NCBI RefSeq assembly: GCF_040409695.1
Contig: NZ_JARWGJ010000016.1
Span: 1-54,089, forward strand
Length of the DNA stretch: 54,089 bases
Direction of reading: 5' to 3'
Origin: Longimonas sp040409695
GTDB taxonomy: Bacteria > Bacteroidota > Rhodothermia > Rhodothermales > Salinibacteraceae
The notes beneath the pieces were generated by a model. That model made no database searches, was not told the DNA's origin, and saw nothing but the letters and a program-made list of their open reading frames with translations. Of this stretch, positions 8,323-16,472 are shown one piece after another; within the stretch, counting starts at the first letter, position 1, and the number at the start of each line of letters is the position of its first letter. The translations under genes and the position numbers were made by a program.

Positions 8323-8877
8323 ATGGTTCTTAACGACGCTCAGATTGCCCAGCGCGCTACCGAACACGACATGATCGACCCATTCGTCGGCCACCAGGTG
8401 CGCGACGACGTGGTAAGCTACGGACTCAGCTCGTTCGGATACGATATGCGCGTAGCCGATGCGTTTCGGGTCTTTACGCCTAACATGTTTAACAGCGTTG
8501 TCGACCCCAAAGATCTCGACGAACGCGCACTCGTCGAAACAACCACCGACGACCACATCCTCATCCCGCCCAACTCCTATGTGCTGGCCCGGTCGGTCGA
8601 GTACTTCAAGATGCCGCGCGACGTGCTGGGCATCGTGCTCGGCAAGTCGACGTATGCACGATCGGGTATCATCGTGAACGTGACCCCGCTTGAGCCTGGA
8701 TGGGAGGGACACGTCACCATTGAGATCGGAAACGGCACGCCCCTGCCGGCGAAAGTGTATGCCAACGAAGGCATCGCGCAGGTGGTGTTCATGCAGGGCG
8801 ATGCGCCCCAGACGTCCTACGCCGACAAGAAAGGCAAGTACCAGGGCCAGCGTGGCATCACCCTGCCTCGCCTGTAG
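8323..8877 (+). CDS. dcd: dCTP deaminase
   Basis: A 184-residue homotrimeric dUTPase-fold enzyme converting dCTP to dUTP, or dUMP in bifunctional forms, to feed thymidylate synthesis. The hallmark G-K-S-T-Y-A-R-S-G loop is at 107-115 and the catalytic Glu is at 134 in V-T-I-E-I-G-N, following T-P-L-E-P-G-W-E-G. Early S-S-F-G-Y-D-M-R-V is also typical. The length is normal. Its stop codon sits inside a perfect 14-bp tandem duplication. The product is cytoplasmic and housekeeping. Sequence alone does not separate mono- from bifunctional forms. Confidence 0.94.
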   Translation: MVLNDAQIAQRATEHDMIDPFVGHQVRDDVVSYGLSSFGYDMRVADAFRVFTPNMFNSVVDPKDLDERALVETTTDDHILIPPNSYVLARSVEYFKMPRDVLGIVLGKSTYARSGIIVNVTPLEPGWEGHVTIEIGNGTPLPAKVYANEGIAQVVFMQGDAPQTSYADKKGKYQGQRGITLPRL

Positions 8878-8897
8878 ATCCCGGCCTGTAGATCCCG
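8870..8897. repeat. Perfect 14-bp tandem duplication across the dcd stop codon
   Basis: GCCTGTAGATCCCG is present twice without gap (8870-8883, 8884-8897). The dcd TAG (8875-8877) is in the first unit, and the second copy of TAG is out of frame. Confidence 0.9.
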
Positions 8898-9019
8898 GCA
8901 TGGGTCGCTGGATGTTAGTCGCTGGGTATTGGTCAGGGGGATGCGTACGTAAGTGGCCCGGTGTACCGGCCCTGCCGTTCCCCCGGTACCTGCCTGCTCG
9001 TACCGGGTGTCGGCACCGG

Positions 9020-10246
9020 TCACGGTCCGCTGGCAATCGGTTCGGTGGGTTCGTCGCGAATCGAAAGACGTTCACGGGCCCGCTCGAAGAAGGCATCGTC
9101 CCCCATCAGCTGCAGCCCCAGCCCCTGGTCGAGCCCCGACTGCAAGAGGTGGTAGAACACCGCCAGGGGCACGTCTTCCATGAACACCACAACCACACGG
9201 GGCGGGCGATCTTCGGCATAATGGGCAACCCCTGCAAAGCTGATCACGCCGGGCATCGCGCCGCCTTTGGAGGCGACACGCTCAATACCTACCGTTAGCG
9301 TGTCAAGGCCTGCCGAGCGGTCGAGCATCGCGAACGCCTCGGCCCGCGGATCAGGCGGTGTAGCAGAGGCCATACCTCCGAGTACATCGGCCATGGTCTG
9401 GGCCGTCGTTCTGGGGAGCGTGCCCTGAGCCATCAGGCGCTGGTCGCTCAGCGTCAGATTGGTACCCTGCGCTCGAAACCGATCGCGTACCTCACGAGCA
9501 TAGGTCGTGTCGGCTGCGTAGCGCGATGCTGCAGCATATACAGCTTCGGTAGAGACTGGCTGGGGAGTATCAGACCGCGACCGTAGCGCAGGGGCGGCCT
9601 CAGCCCATTCCAGGTAGAGCCCGCTCTTTGGCATAGGAAGCGCATCGACCGAAAAGCCCATCGCCGTTGTCTGATCTTCCAGCACCGGACGCCCCAGCGC
9701 GTCGATAAGCCAGTCAAACGAAGGAGCATCGTTGAAGCGAGCTACGGCCTGGGCAAGGTCAGAAACAGCTACCGTGCTGTCGGCATCCAGGGCCCCCTCA
9801 CGCTCCCAGTAGTCAAGCGTGCGCTGATGGGGCTGCGCATTGACGCCCGGAAGGGTACGGCGGCTTACGTCGGCAACCGGCACACGCTCGGCAGCGTCGA
9901 GCGTGCCCGAAGCGACAGCGTCAGCGTAGGCGGTCAGCACCACAATATTCGATAGGTTTACCATGGCTCGCGTGTCCTCTGCCTGAAACGCAATGCCCTG
10001 GTCTGTGCGCCCCACGTCGTAGGCAACCAGCGAAGTGGATTCGGGATGAGCAGCAAGATAGTCCAGCACATCCTCAGGGTAGCGCAGTTCTTCGGTCAGC
10101 GCCATCCCTTCGTTCATAGCTGTAACGTTGGCCCACATCATCGAGACGGTGTCGCGATTCTGGTAGGCAATAACGCCAACGGCAACCACAAAAAGCCCGA
10201 AAGCGATAAGAAGGTGAGTGCCGCATCCAAGGCGAGGACGGTTCAT
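9020..10246 (-). CDS. Membrane-anchored class A beta-lactamase-like protein, probably inactive
   Basis: Taken from the ATG at 10246 the product is 408 residues, starting just before a membrane anchor (about 10-28). The upstream frame to 10396 adds a poor leader. The body resembles class A beta-lactamase/serine hydrolases: the active-site helix context L-S-N-I-V-V-L-T-A-Y-A at 98-108, an N-D-A equivalent of the S-D-N loop at 172-174, and a K-G-G-A-M-P-G strand near 335 where K-T-G would lie. The S-x-x-K motif reads S-N-I-V, so the general-base lysine is missing, and the other two motifs are altered. I infer a peptidoglycan-binding or regulatory pseudoenzyme outside the cytoplasmic membrane. 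Catalysis is unlikely. Confidence 0.65.
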   Translation of the reverse strand: MNRPRLGCGTHLLIAFGLFVVAVGVIAYQNRDTVSMMWANVTAMNEGMALTEELRYPEDVLDYLAAHPESTSLVAYDVGRTDQGIAFQAEDTRAMVNLSNIVVLTAYADAVASGTLDAAERVPVADVSRRTLPGVNAQPHQRTLDYWEREGALDADSTVAVSDLAQAVARFNDAPSFDWLIDALGRPVLEDQTTAMGFSVDALPMPKSGLYLEWAEAAPALRSRSDTPQPVSTEAVYAAASRYAADTTYAREVRDRFRAQGTNLTLSDQRLMAQGTLPRTTAQTMADVLGGMASATPPDPRAEAFAMLDRSAGLDTLTVGIERVASKGGAMPGVISFAGVAHYAEDRPPRVVVVFMEDVPLAVFYHLLQSGLDQGLGLQLMGDDAFFERARERLSIRDEPTEPIASGP

Positions 10247-10352
10247 AGCAGGTCGAGCAGAGTAGGAGAAACTAAAACAAGCAGCGGCGCAGCAGGCACG
10301 TAGGCCCCCTGCGCCGCTGTTGGGTATGACGCGTGGCGTGGTTGGTTCGCGT

Positions 10353-10382
10353 TTAGCTATCAGACTGTTAGCTATCAGACTG
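10353..10382. repeat. Perfect 15-bp tandem duplication across the symporter stop codon
   Basis: TTAGCTATCAGACTG occurs twice in tandem (10353-10367, 10368-10382). On the minus strand the upstream copy encodes the last residues and TAA of the symporter. The second copy, 15 bp on, presents the same stop again in frame. Confidence 0.92.
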
Positions 10383-12110
10383 CGCCGCTTCGCCAAGTTC
10401 CTCGGCAGTTAGCGTACGCGGGTAGCGAATCTGCTCAACCAGGTCCTGAACTTCCTGTGGGGGTTCCTCAGTGTTGATCGTGACGAAGTAGGTCACGACG
10501 AAGTTGAGGATCATACCCACAAGGCCAATCCCTTGTGCGTTGATGCCAAGGAAGGTTTCGAAGACAGGCTCGGTAACGCCAAACTCGGCAAGGGCAACGT
10601 GGGCGCGCATCATGATGATCATGATGAACGTGAAGCTAAGACCGGTTACGATCCCTGCAATGGCACCTTCTTTATTGCATCGCTTCCAGAAGATACCCAG
10701 CACAAGAATCGGGAAGAAGCTGGCTGCAGCAAGCCCAAAGGCAAAGGCAACTACCTCAGCAACGAAGCCAAGCGGATAGATCCCCAGGAGCCCGGCGCCG
10801 ATGATCGCGACGAAGATAATGAAGCGTCCTACACGCAGGCGCTGCTGTTCGGATGCTTCAGGGTTGATGATCTCACCGTACACATCGTGCGCAAGCGAAG
10901 AGCTAATCACCAGCATAAGGCCAGACGCGGTAGAGAGCGCGGCAGCGAGTCCCCCCGCAGCAACGAGGCCCACGACCCAGGGCGACAGGTTAGCAATTTC
11001 GGGCGTAGCAAGCACGATGATATCCCGGTCGATCGTATCGAGCAGCGCGTTTGCCGACATGCCTTCGCTCCACTGACTGGTTTCGATGAGCCCAGTAGCC
11101 GCCCAGGTCTGAATCCAGCTGGTGCGTGGGCTTTCGAGCATTCCCATGGCACCAAGCTCAGAGAACGACTGCAGAATCTCATAGCGTGAGAACATGGCTA
11201 CTGCAGGCGCAACCGTGTACAGAATAGCGATGAATACGATAGCCCAGAGCGCCGACCAGCGCGCGCTCTTCACCGTCTTAACGGTGTAAAAGCGCACGAT
11301 GACGTGTGGAAGCCCAGCCGTCCCCGCCATTAGCACAAAGGTGATTGCAAACACATTGAGCATCGATAAATTGGCAAAGGGCCCGCTGTACATATCCAGC
11401 CCCAGCTCCTGTTGCAATCCGTCAAGCTGCGGAAGCACCTCGCCGATCGCCACATGTGGAATGGGGCTGCCAGTGAGCGAGAAGCCAATAGCGACCGCCG
11501 GGATGGTATATGCTACGATAAGCACGCAGTACTGAGCGACCTGCGTGTAGGTAATGCCTTTCATGCCGCCGAGTACGGCGTATGTAGCTACGATGGCCAT
11601 ACCAATAACTACGCCGATCGTGATGACCTCAACCCCGATGCCCGTGGCCAATGGTTCAACAAGCTCGCCAAGGAAGCGGCTAAACACCACGCCTACGCCA
11701 CGCATCTGCCCGGCCACATACGTAAACGACACAAAGATAGCCGCAATGGCTGCGATGACGCGTGCGTAGTTCGAGTAGTAGCGCTTTCCTACAAAATCGG
11801 GCACGGTGTACTCGCCAAACTTACGAAGGAACGGCGCCAGAAGGATCGCCAGGAGCACGTAGCCCCCCGTCCAGCCCATCAGGTAGACCGAGCCGTCGAA
11901 TCCCATAAAAGACACGAGGCCAGCCATCGAAATAAAGCTGGCAGCGCTCATCCAGTCTGCTCCAACGGCCATACCGTTTGCAAGCGTCGGCACGCCCTGC
12001 CCGGCTACGTAGAAGCCTTTGGTGCTGGTAACGCGACTCCAGATGGCGATACCGATGTATAAAGAGAAGGTCACGACGACCCAGAATGTGGTCCAACCAA
12101 GAATACCCAT
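10368..12110 (-). CDS. Sodium:solute symporter, ActP/VC_2705 type
   Basis: A 580-residue SSS-family transporter with about 13 membrane helices. The N-terminal region has the substrate/Na+ core features F-Y-V-A-G-Q-G-V-P and M-A-V-G-A-D-W-M-S-A-A-S-F (about residues 32-60). Members of this subfamily transport monocarboxylates such as acetate or propionate with Na+ and are paired with a DUF4212 small membrane subunit, which is the gene just upstream (48-bp gap). Acetyl-CoA synthetase and a porin lie farther upstream on the same strand. I infer acetate or short-chain acid uptake across the inner membrane. Direct substrate evidence is absent. Confidence 0.88.
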   Translation of the reverse strand: MGILGWTTFWVVVTFSLYIGIAIWSRVTSTKGFYVAGQGVPTLANGMAVGADWMSAASFISMAGLVSFMGFDGSVYLMGWTGGYVLLAILLAPFLRKFGEYTVPDFVGKRYYSNYARVIAAIAAIFVSFTYVAGQMRGVGVVFSRFLGELVEPLATGIGVEVITIGVVIGMAIVATYAVLGGMKGITYTQVAQYCVLIVAYTIPAVAIGFSLTGSPIPHVAIGEVLPQLDGLQQELGLDMYSGPFANLSMLNVFAITFVLMAGTAGLPHVIVRFYTVKTVKSARWSALWAIVFIAILYTVAPAVAMFSRYEILQSFSELGAMGMLESPRTSWIQTWAATGLIETSQWSEGMSANALLDTIDRDIIVLATPEIANLSPWVVGLVAAGGLAAALSTASGLMLVISSSLAHDVYGEIINPEASEQQRLRVGRFIIFVAIIGAGLLGIYPLGFVAEVVAFAFGLAAASFFPILVLGIFWKRCNKEGAIAGIVTGLSFTFIMIIMMRAHVALAEFGVTEPVFETFLGINAQGIGLVGMILNFVVTYFVTINTEEPPQEVQDLVEQIRYPRTLTAEELGEAAQSDS

Positions 12111-12158
12111 GGATAACAGATCGTTTATTTAAACAAGGAGAGAAGGCGGCTTAGGAGC

Positions 12159-12461
12159 TTAGTGGGCTGCGCCAGGAGCAGCTGTGCTGTCATCATCTTC
12201 TTCGACACCGGCCTGCCGGTCGAGCTGTCCGGTGGCAATTGCGTAGATGAGCACCAGGCTTACGAAGACGAAGATACTTCCTTGTTGAGCCATCCAGAAG
12301 CCAAAAGGAATCCCTCCAAAGTCAATGTTGTTAAGTGGTTCGGCCAGAAATATGCTCATCACATATCCGGTAATAAACCAGACCGTGAGCAGGATGAGCG
12401 TGCGCCGCATGAGCGTGCGCCAGTATGTTTCGCGATCTATCTCAGGAGCGTTGTTAGCCAT
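12159..12461 (-). CDS. DUF4212 small subunit of the sodium:solute symporter
   Basis: A 100-residue protein with two membrane segments (about 20-40 and 58-78) and an acidic C-terminal tail. The Y-W-R-x-x-x-R-x-T start of the first helix and the F-G-F-W-M-A-Q-Q-G-S loop-helix junction (about 53-62) are characteristic of DUF4212, annotated as the small subunit of VC_2705-type symporters. Its placement 48 bp upstream of such a symporter supports a two-component transporter. The function of the small subunit is not established. Confidence 0.88.
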   Translation of the reverse strand: MANNAPEIDRETYWRTLMRRTLILLTVWFITGYVMSIFLAEPLNNIDFGGIPFGFWMAQQGSIFVFVSLVLIYAIATGQLDRQAGVEEDDDSTAAPGAAH

Positions 12462-12556
12462 GGTCGGGTGCAGGGTTAGTCAACAGAGTATATGCGGGGT
12501 GCGTACAGCGGAGAATACAACAGGGGAGGCAGAAAACGCCTCGCAGGAACAGACTG

Positions 12557-13777
12557 TTAGAAAGAAAGAAACACCGAGAGATTGCCGCGGACGTTCGTGA
12601 CCGGGTCCTCGCCACTGACGGCGCTGGGCTTGTAGTTGGCGTCGAGGTTGGCGGTGTATTTGGCGGAGGTAACTTCCAGCTCAAAGGCAAACCGGAGGGC
12701 GTCGTAGTTGACCGACAGGCGCGGAGCCAGGCGCCATACGTAGTCGATGTTCGACCCACGAGCCGCTTCGCTAAGGTCAGTGCCCACCTCGTCGCGGCTG
12801 CCTTCATTGGTGAGGTAGCCAGCAAACAGACCGGGTGCGAGGGTGCCGGTGCCGTCAATGTCGATCCAGGTAGAGAGGATGTCGAGTGGATAAAACTCTT
12901 CACGGAAGTTGTTATAGACATAGCCGCCGGTCATCAGGTGGTCAGACAGGCTGGCGCCGTAGGTGGCCTTAGCGCGGATGGTAGCCGGTTCGGTTGTAAT
13001 GGTGGTGTACACCTGCCCGGCCCCAGTGTAGAAGCGATCTTCGGTGATGATCGGACGCAGCGCTTTGAAGTAAGCGCCGCCTCCTATCATTACGTTGTCG
13101 CCATGGTACTGGGCGTGTCCGTGCAGAGCCGGAATGGCCGCCTGCTGCTGCTGTTTGACGCCCGAGACTCCGCGAAAAGGGATGTCGCTAAAGGCATCGC
13201 GCTGCCATGCCGTAATGCCGATAAGGTGGAAGGCACCGGGCTTGTAGGTAAAGCGGATCTGAGGCTGGCGCGCAAACGGCTGAAACGGTGCGCCGGTGGT
13301 TGTAGCCACCGTCCGGGGAAACGAGGCAAGCGTAAAGAGGGGCGACCATTCCTGCCCGAACAGAACTTCGCGGTCGTCCCAGGTCATCTTGGCAAAAGCG
13401 CGGCGCAGGCGAAAGGTGCTTACGTTGGCATCGGAGGCGCCGAAAAAGTCGGACTCAAAGTAACCAGACACCTCGGCCCCCATCGCATCCGGCAGGTCGC
13501 CAATGCCGAGGCGCATCCGTGAGAAGAACTGAAACGAGCCCAGGTTGCTTACGTCGGTTGCTTCCGACTCGGGGGCTGGATACAGGTGAAACTCCCCCTC
13601 GCGGGCGGCCACAACCTGGCGCGAGTCATACAGATACTCTGACTTCACAAACCCACTCAGGTCAAACGACTGCGCGTTGGCTTTAGGAGGGGCCCATATT
13701 AATCCTGTGGCAAGAAGTAGAAACGCGCAGAAACTGCCCCATAGAGCAGGCGTTCGGTGTTCCTGTGTATGCTTCAT
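12557..13777 (-). CDS. Outer-membrane porin of the acetate cluster
   Basis: A 406-residue beta-barrel protein with a signal peptide ending at about residue 36 (A-N-A-Q-S), a porin-like opening strand S-F-D-L-S-G-F-V-K-S-E-Y, alternating aromatic strands throughout, and a terminal Phe (L-S-V-F-L-S-F), the usual BAM-recognised end. Segments such as F-G-Q-E-W-S-P-L-F (about 145-155) recall the DcaP/OprP-like families. It sits between acs and the symporter pair on the same strand, so it probably admits short-chain acids through the outer membrane. No selectivity residues can be read with confidence. Confidence 0.8.
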   Translation of the reverse strand: MKHTQEHRTPALWGSFCAFLLLATGLIWAPPKANAQSFDLSGFVKSEYLYDSRQVVAAREGEFHLYPAPESEATDVSNLGSFQFFSRMRLGIGDLPDAMGAEVSGYFESDFFGASDANVSTFRLRRAFAKMTWDDREVLFGQEWSPLFTLASFPRTVATTTGAPFQPFARQPQIRFTYKPGAFHLIGITAWQRDAFSDIPFRGVSGVKQQQQAAIPALHGHAQYHGDNVMIGGGAYFKALRPIITEDRFYTGAGQVYTTITTEPATIRAKATYGASLSDHLMTGGYVYNNFREEFYPLDILSTWIDIDGTGTLAPGLFAGYLTNEGSRDEVGTDLSEAARGSNIDYVWRLAPRLSVNYDALRFAFELEVTSAKYTANLDANYKPSAVSGEDPVTNVRGNLSVFLSF

Positions 13778-14144
13778 GGCAGTGTTGATAGATCAAGTCA
13801 GCAGGTCATTGGGCGTACATGTGCAGAAGGGCTGGTACGCTCCGATATCAGTGCGCTGCCCAACGCCCCGCAGCTCCATCTGACGGGCGTATAAAAACGG
13901 CAGCGCTTGGGTGCGTACCCGGTCCGTAATCTGTTATGTCGTCGACAGCATTCGGGGCTCCATCCCTGTGAGACTGTCGATGGTTGGTTTTCGAGCGCTC
14001 AGTCCGGGCTCCATCCCGCGGCTGGGCGTTCGGTGGTTTGGGGCAGAGCGGATGCGCGACATCTGCCCGATATGGGCCGGGTGCGCGCATCCCATAAGCT
14101 CTTCCATATACCCATGTTGAGGCGTGTGTTTGTTGGCGCGTGTG
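13778..14144. other. Intergenic region between porin and acs
   Basis: A 367-bp gap between two minus-strand genes. It carries two direct copies of GGGCTCCATCCC (13955-13966 and 14006-14017) spaced 51 bp apart, and the first copy lies within a weak inverted repeat CGACAG...CTGTCG (about 13942-13979). No terminator with a U tract and no gene were recognised. The porin promoter should be here. Confidence 0.45.
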
Positions 14145-16151
14145 TTAGCGTGCGCCACTTACATCCACGCTTTTTCGCTTCTCGATGAGATCTTCTACCA
14201 CATCAGGATCAGCGAGCGTACTGGTATCTCCCAGGTCATCAAACTCCTGCGAGGCCACCTTGCGGATGATGCGACGCATGATTTTGCCTGAGCGCGTCTT
14301 GGGCAGCGACGCCGTAAACTGGATGTGGTCGGGCGTTGCGATGGGCCCGATCTGATCGCGTACATACTGCACCAATTCGCCGCGCAGTTCGTCTGACGGC
14401 TCCTCGGTTTTGATAAGCGTGACGTACGCGTAGATGCCCTGCCCTTTCACCTCGTGCGGGTAGCCAACCACAGCGGCCTCGGCAACAGCGTCGTGCGCTA
14501 CAAGCGCGCTCTCAAGCTCGGCCGTGCCAATACGGTGTCCGCTTACGTTAAGCACATCGTCGACCCGGCCGGTAATCCAGTAGTAGCCGTCTTCGTCGCG
14601 TCGGCAGCCGTCGCCGGTGTAGTACTTGCCGGCGTACTGCGAGAAGTAGGTGTTCTCGAAGCGCTCGTGGTTGCGGTACACCGTGCGCATCTGCCCGGGC
14701 CACGAGTCGTTGATAACGAGCAGGCCCTCGCAGGCGCCTTCGAGTTCGTTGCCGGCAGCGTCAAGCACCTGCGGCTCAATGCCGAAGAACGGCTTTGCAG
14801 CTGAGCCGGGCTTTTGCGGGACAGCGCCAGGTAGCCCGGTGAGCATGATCCCGCCGGTTTCGGTCTGCCACCACGTATCCACAATAGGGCAATTACCATT
14901 GCCCACCACGTTGTAGTACCAGCGCCATGCTTCCGGGTTGATGGGCTCTCCTACGGTGCCCAGCACGCGCAGCGACTCGCGGCGGGTCTTTTCGACATGC
15001 TCCTTGCCCTGGCGCATCAGCGCGCGAATGGCGGTTGGCGCGGTGTAGAAAATGCTTACGTCGTGCTTGTCAACGACATTCCACAGGCGCGAGGCATCGG
15101 GATAGGTAGGCGTGCCTTCGAAGAACACCTGTGTGCCCCCGTTGATGAGCGGCCCGTACACCATGTAACTGTGTCCGGTAATCCACCCCACGTCTGCGGT
15201 ACACCAGAAGACATCGTCTTCGTGCAGGTCGAAGACGTACTCGTGGGTCATGCTCGTGTACACAAGATAGCCGGCGGTCGTGTGCAGCACCCCTTTGGGC
15301 TTACCGGTCGACCCCGACGTATACAGAATGAAAAGCGGATCTTCCGCGTCCATCGGCTCGCAGGGGCAGTCAGCGTCGACCGTTTCGAGTGCTTCGTGAT
15401 ACCACACGTCGCGGTCGGCGTCCCAGTCGATATCGCCGCCGGTGTTCTTAACGACCAGCGTGTGCGTTACATCGGGGCACTGCTCCAGTGCCTTGTCGGC
15501 ATTGTCTTTCAGGGGAACGCGCTTGGTGCCGCGCTTGCCCTCGTCAGCCGTAATGAGGTAGTGGGATTCACAGTCCTGGATGCGGTCGGCGAGCGCGTCG
15601 GGCGAAAACCCTGCGAACACGACCGAGTGCGGCGCTCCGATGCGGGCACAGGCCAGCATCGCATAGGCCGCTTCCGGGATCATGGGCAGATAGATCGTGA
15701 CGCGGTCGCCCTTCTCCACGCCGTGCGACTTCAGGATATTGGCAAACGTTGCCACACGCTCCTGAAGGGTGTTGTACGTGATGTGCTCCGGATCGTCGGT
15801 GGCTGGATCGTTGGGCTCAAAGATGATCGCGGTTTGGTCCCCTTTTCCGGCCTCCACATGGCGGTCGATAGCGTTGTAGCAGGCATTGGTGACACCGCCT
15901 TCGTACCAGCTGATGTGCACGTCGCCTGGCTCGTACGAGACATCCTTGACCGTGTCGTAGGGCTCAAACCAGTCAATCCGGTCGGCACACTCGCCCCAGA
16001 AGCCTTCCGGGTCCTCAATGGAGCGCTTGTACATCGCTTCGTACTCGGCCATAGAGCCGATATGCGCTTTCTCCTGGAAAGCATCAGAGGGCGGGTACAT
16101 GTCGTCGCGCCCCGAGTAGGCTGCCGTTACTTGCGAAGATTGCTCACTCAT
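14145..16151 (-). CDS. acs: Acetyl-CoA synthetase (acetate--CoA ligase, AMP-forming)
   Basis: A 668-residue enzyme of the adenylate-forming superfamily that makes acetyl-CoA from acetate, ATP and CoA. Visible motifs: the P-loop-like L-Y-T-S-G-S-T-G-K-P-K-G (about 277-288), D-T-W-W-Q-T-E-T-G-G (about 424-433), and the C-terminal P-K-T-R-S-G-K-I-M-R-R, whose Lys is the residue acetylated in the reversible control of Acs by Pat/CobB-type enzymes. Length and order match the family. It lies downstream of a CrbS-like kinase and upstream of a porin and acetate-type symporter. A perfect 7-2-7 palindrome stands about 50 bp before its start codon. The product is cytoplasmic. Confidence 0.96.
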   Translation of the reverse strand: MSEQSSQVTAAYSGRDDMYPPSDAFQEKAHIGSMAEYEAMYKRSIEDPEGFWGECADRIDWFEPYDTVKDVSYEPGDVHISWYEGGVTNACYNAIDRHVEAGKGDQTAIIFEPNDPATDDPEHITYNTLQERVATFANILKSHGVEKGDRVTIYLPMIPEAAYAMLACARIGAPHSVVFAGFSPDALADRIQDCESHYLITADEGKRGTKRVPLKDNADKALEQCPDVTHTLVVKNTGGDIDWDADRDVWYHEALETVDADCPCEPMDAEDPLFILYTSGSTGKPKGVLHTTAGYLVYTSMTHEYVFDLHEDDVFWCTADVGWITGHSYMVYGPLINGGTQVFFEGTPTYPDASRLWNVVDKHDVSIFYTAPTAIRALMRQGKEHVEKTRRESLRVLGTVGEPINPEAWRWYYNVVGNGNCPIVDTWWQTETGGIMLTGLPGAVPQKPGSAAKPFFGIEPQVLDAAGNELEGACEGLLVINDSWPGQMRTVYRNHERFENTYFSQYAGKYYTGDGCRRDEDGYYWITGRVDDVLNVSGHRIGTAELESALVAHDAVAEAAVVGYPHEVKGQGIYAYVTLIKTEEPSDELRGELVQYVRDQIGPIATPDHIQFTASLPKTRSGKIMRRIIRKVASQEFDDLGDTSTLADPDVVEDLIEKRKSVDVSGAR

Positions 16152-16472
16152 AGTAGTAAAAGTACGTTTTCTGAACGGTTTACTCGAACGACTTAATAAT
16201 TACTGCCCAGTAATAAAAGGGGGCTGCGCGCTTCCCAAACCCTGCTTCAGTGCACATAATGGAAGCGCTTCGCAATATTGTTTACCAAAACGTAATCAAT
16301 AGCGAAGACGCTGTCAAGGGAAGTGTTGAATTTTTTCGAAGGTGTAGTGTAGGGACGCCTTCGGGACTGTATGCTTCCACCTATGGAGGACGCATGCATT
16401 GTCTATTGGCGAGAGAAGCAGCGCTCGGAAGCGCAGGGGCGTCTGAGCAGACAGGCCGTTATGCCGGCGCGT
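16152..16472. other. acs upstream region
   Basis: A 321-bp non-coding gap upstream of acs. Apart from the palindrome at 16199-16214, it holds an AT-rich segment next to the acs start (16152-16215), consistent with a promoter on the minus strand. I could not assign -33/-7 boxes safely and found no gene. Confidence 0.5.
16199..16214. promoter_or_regulatory. Candidate operator in the acs promoter
   Basis: ATTACTGCCCAGTAAT is a perfect 7-bp inverted repeat with a 2-bp centre, 48-63 bp upstream of the acs start codon. The size suits a dimeric winged-helix or HTH regulator. No second copy was found upstream of the other genes of the cluster, so the cognate protein is unknown. Confidence 0.5.

Noticed and set aside
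14997..16196. 399-codon open frame antisense to acs
   Set aside because: Shadow of a strongly conserved enzyme gene, with no independent protein signature.
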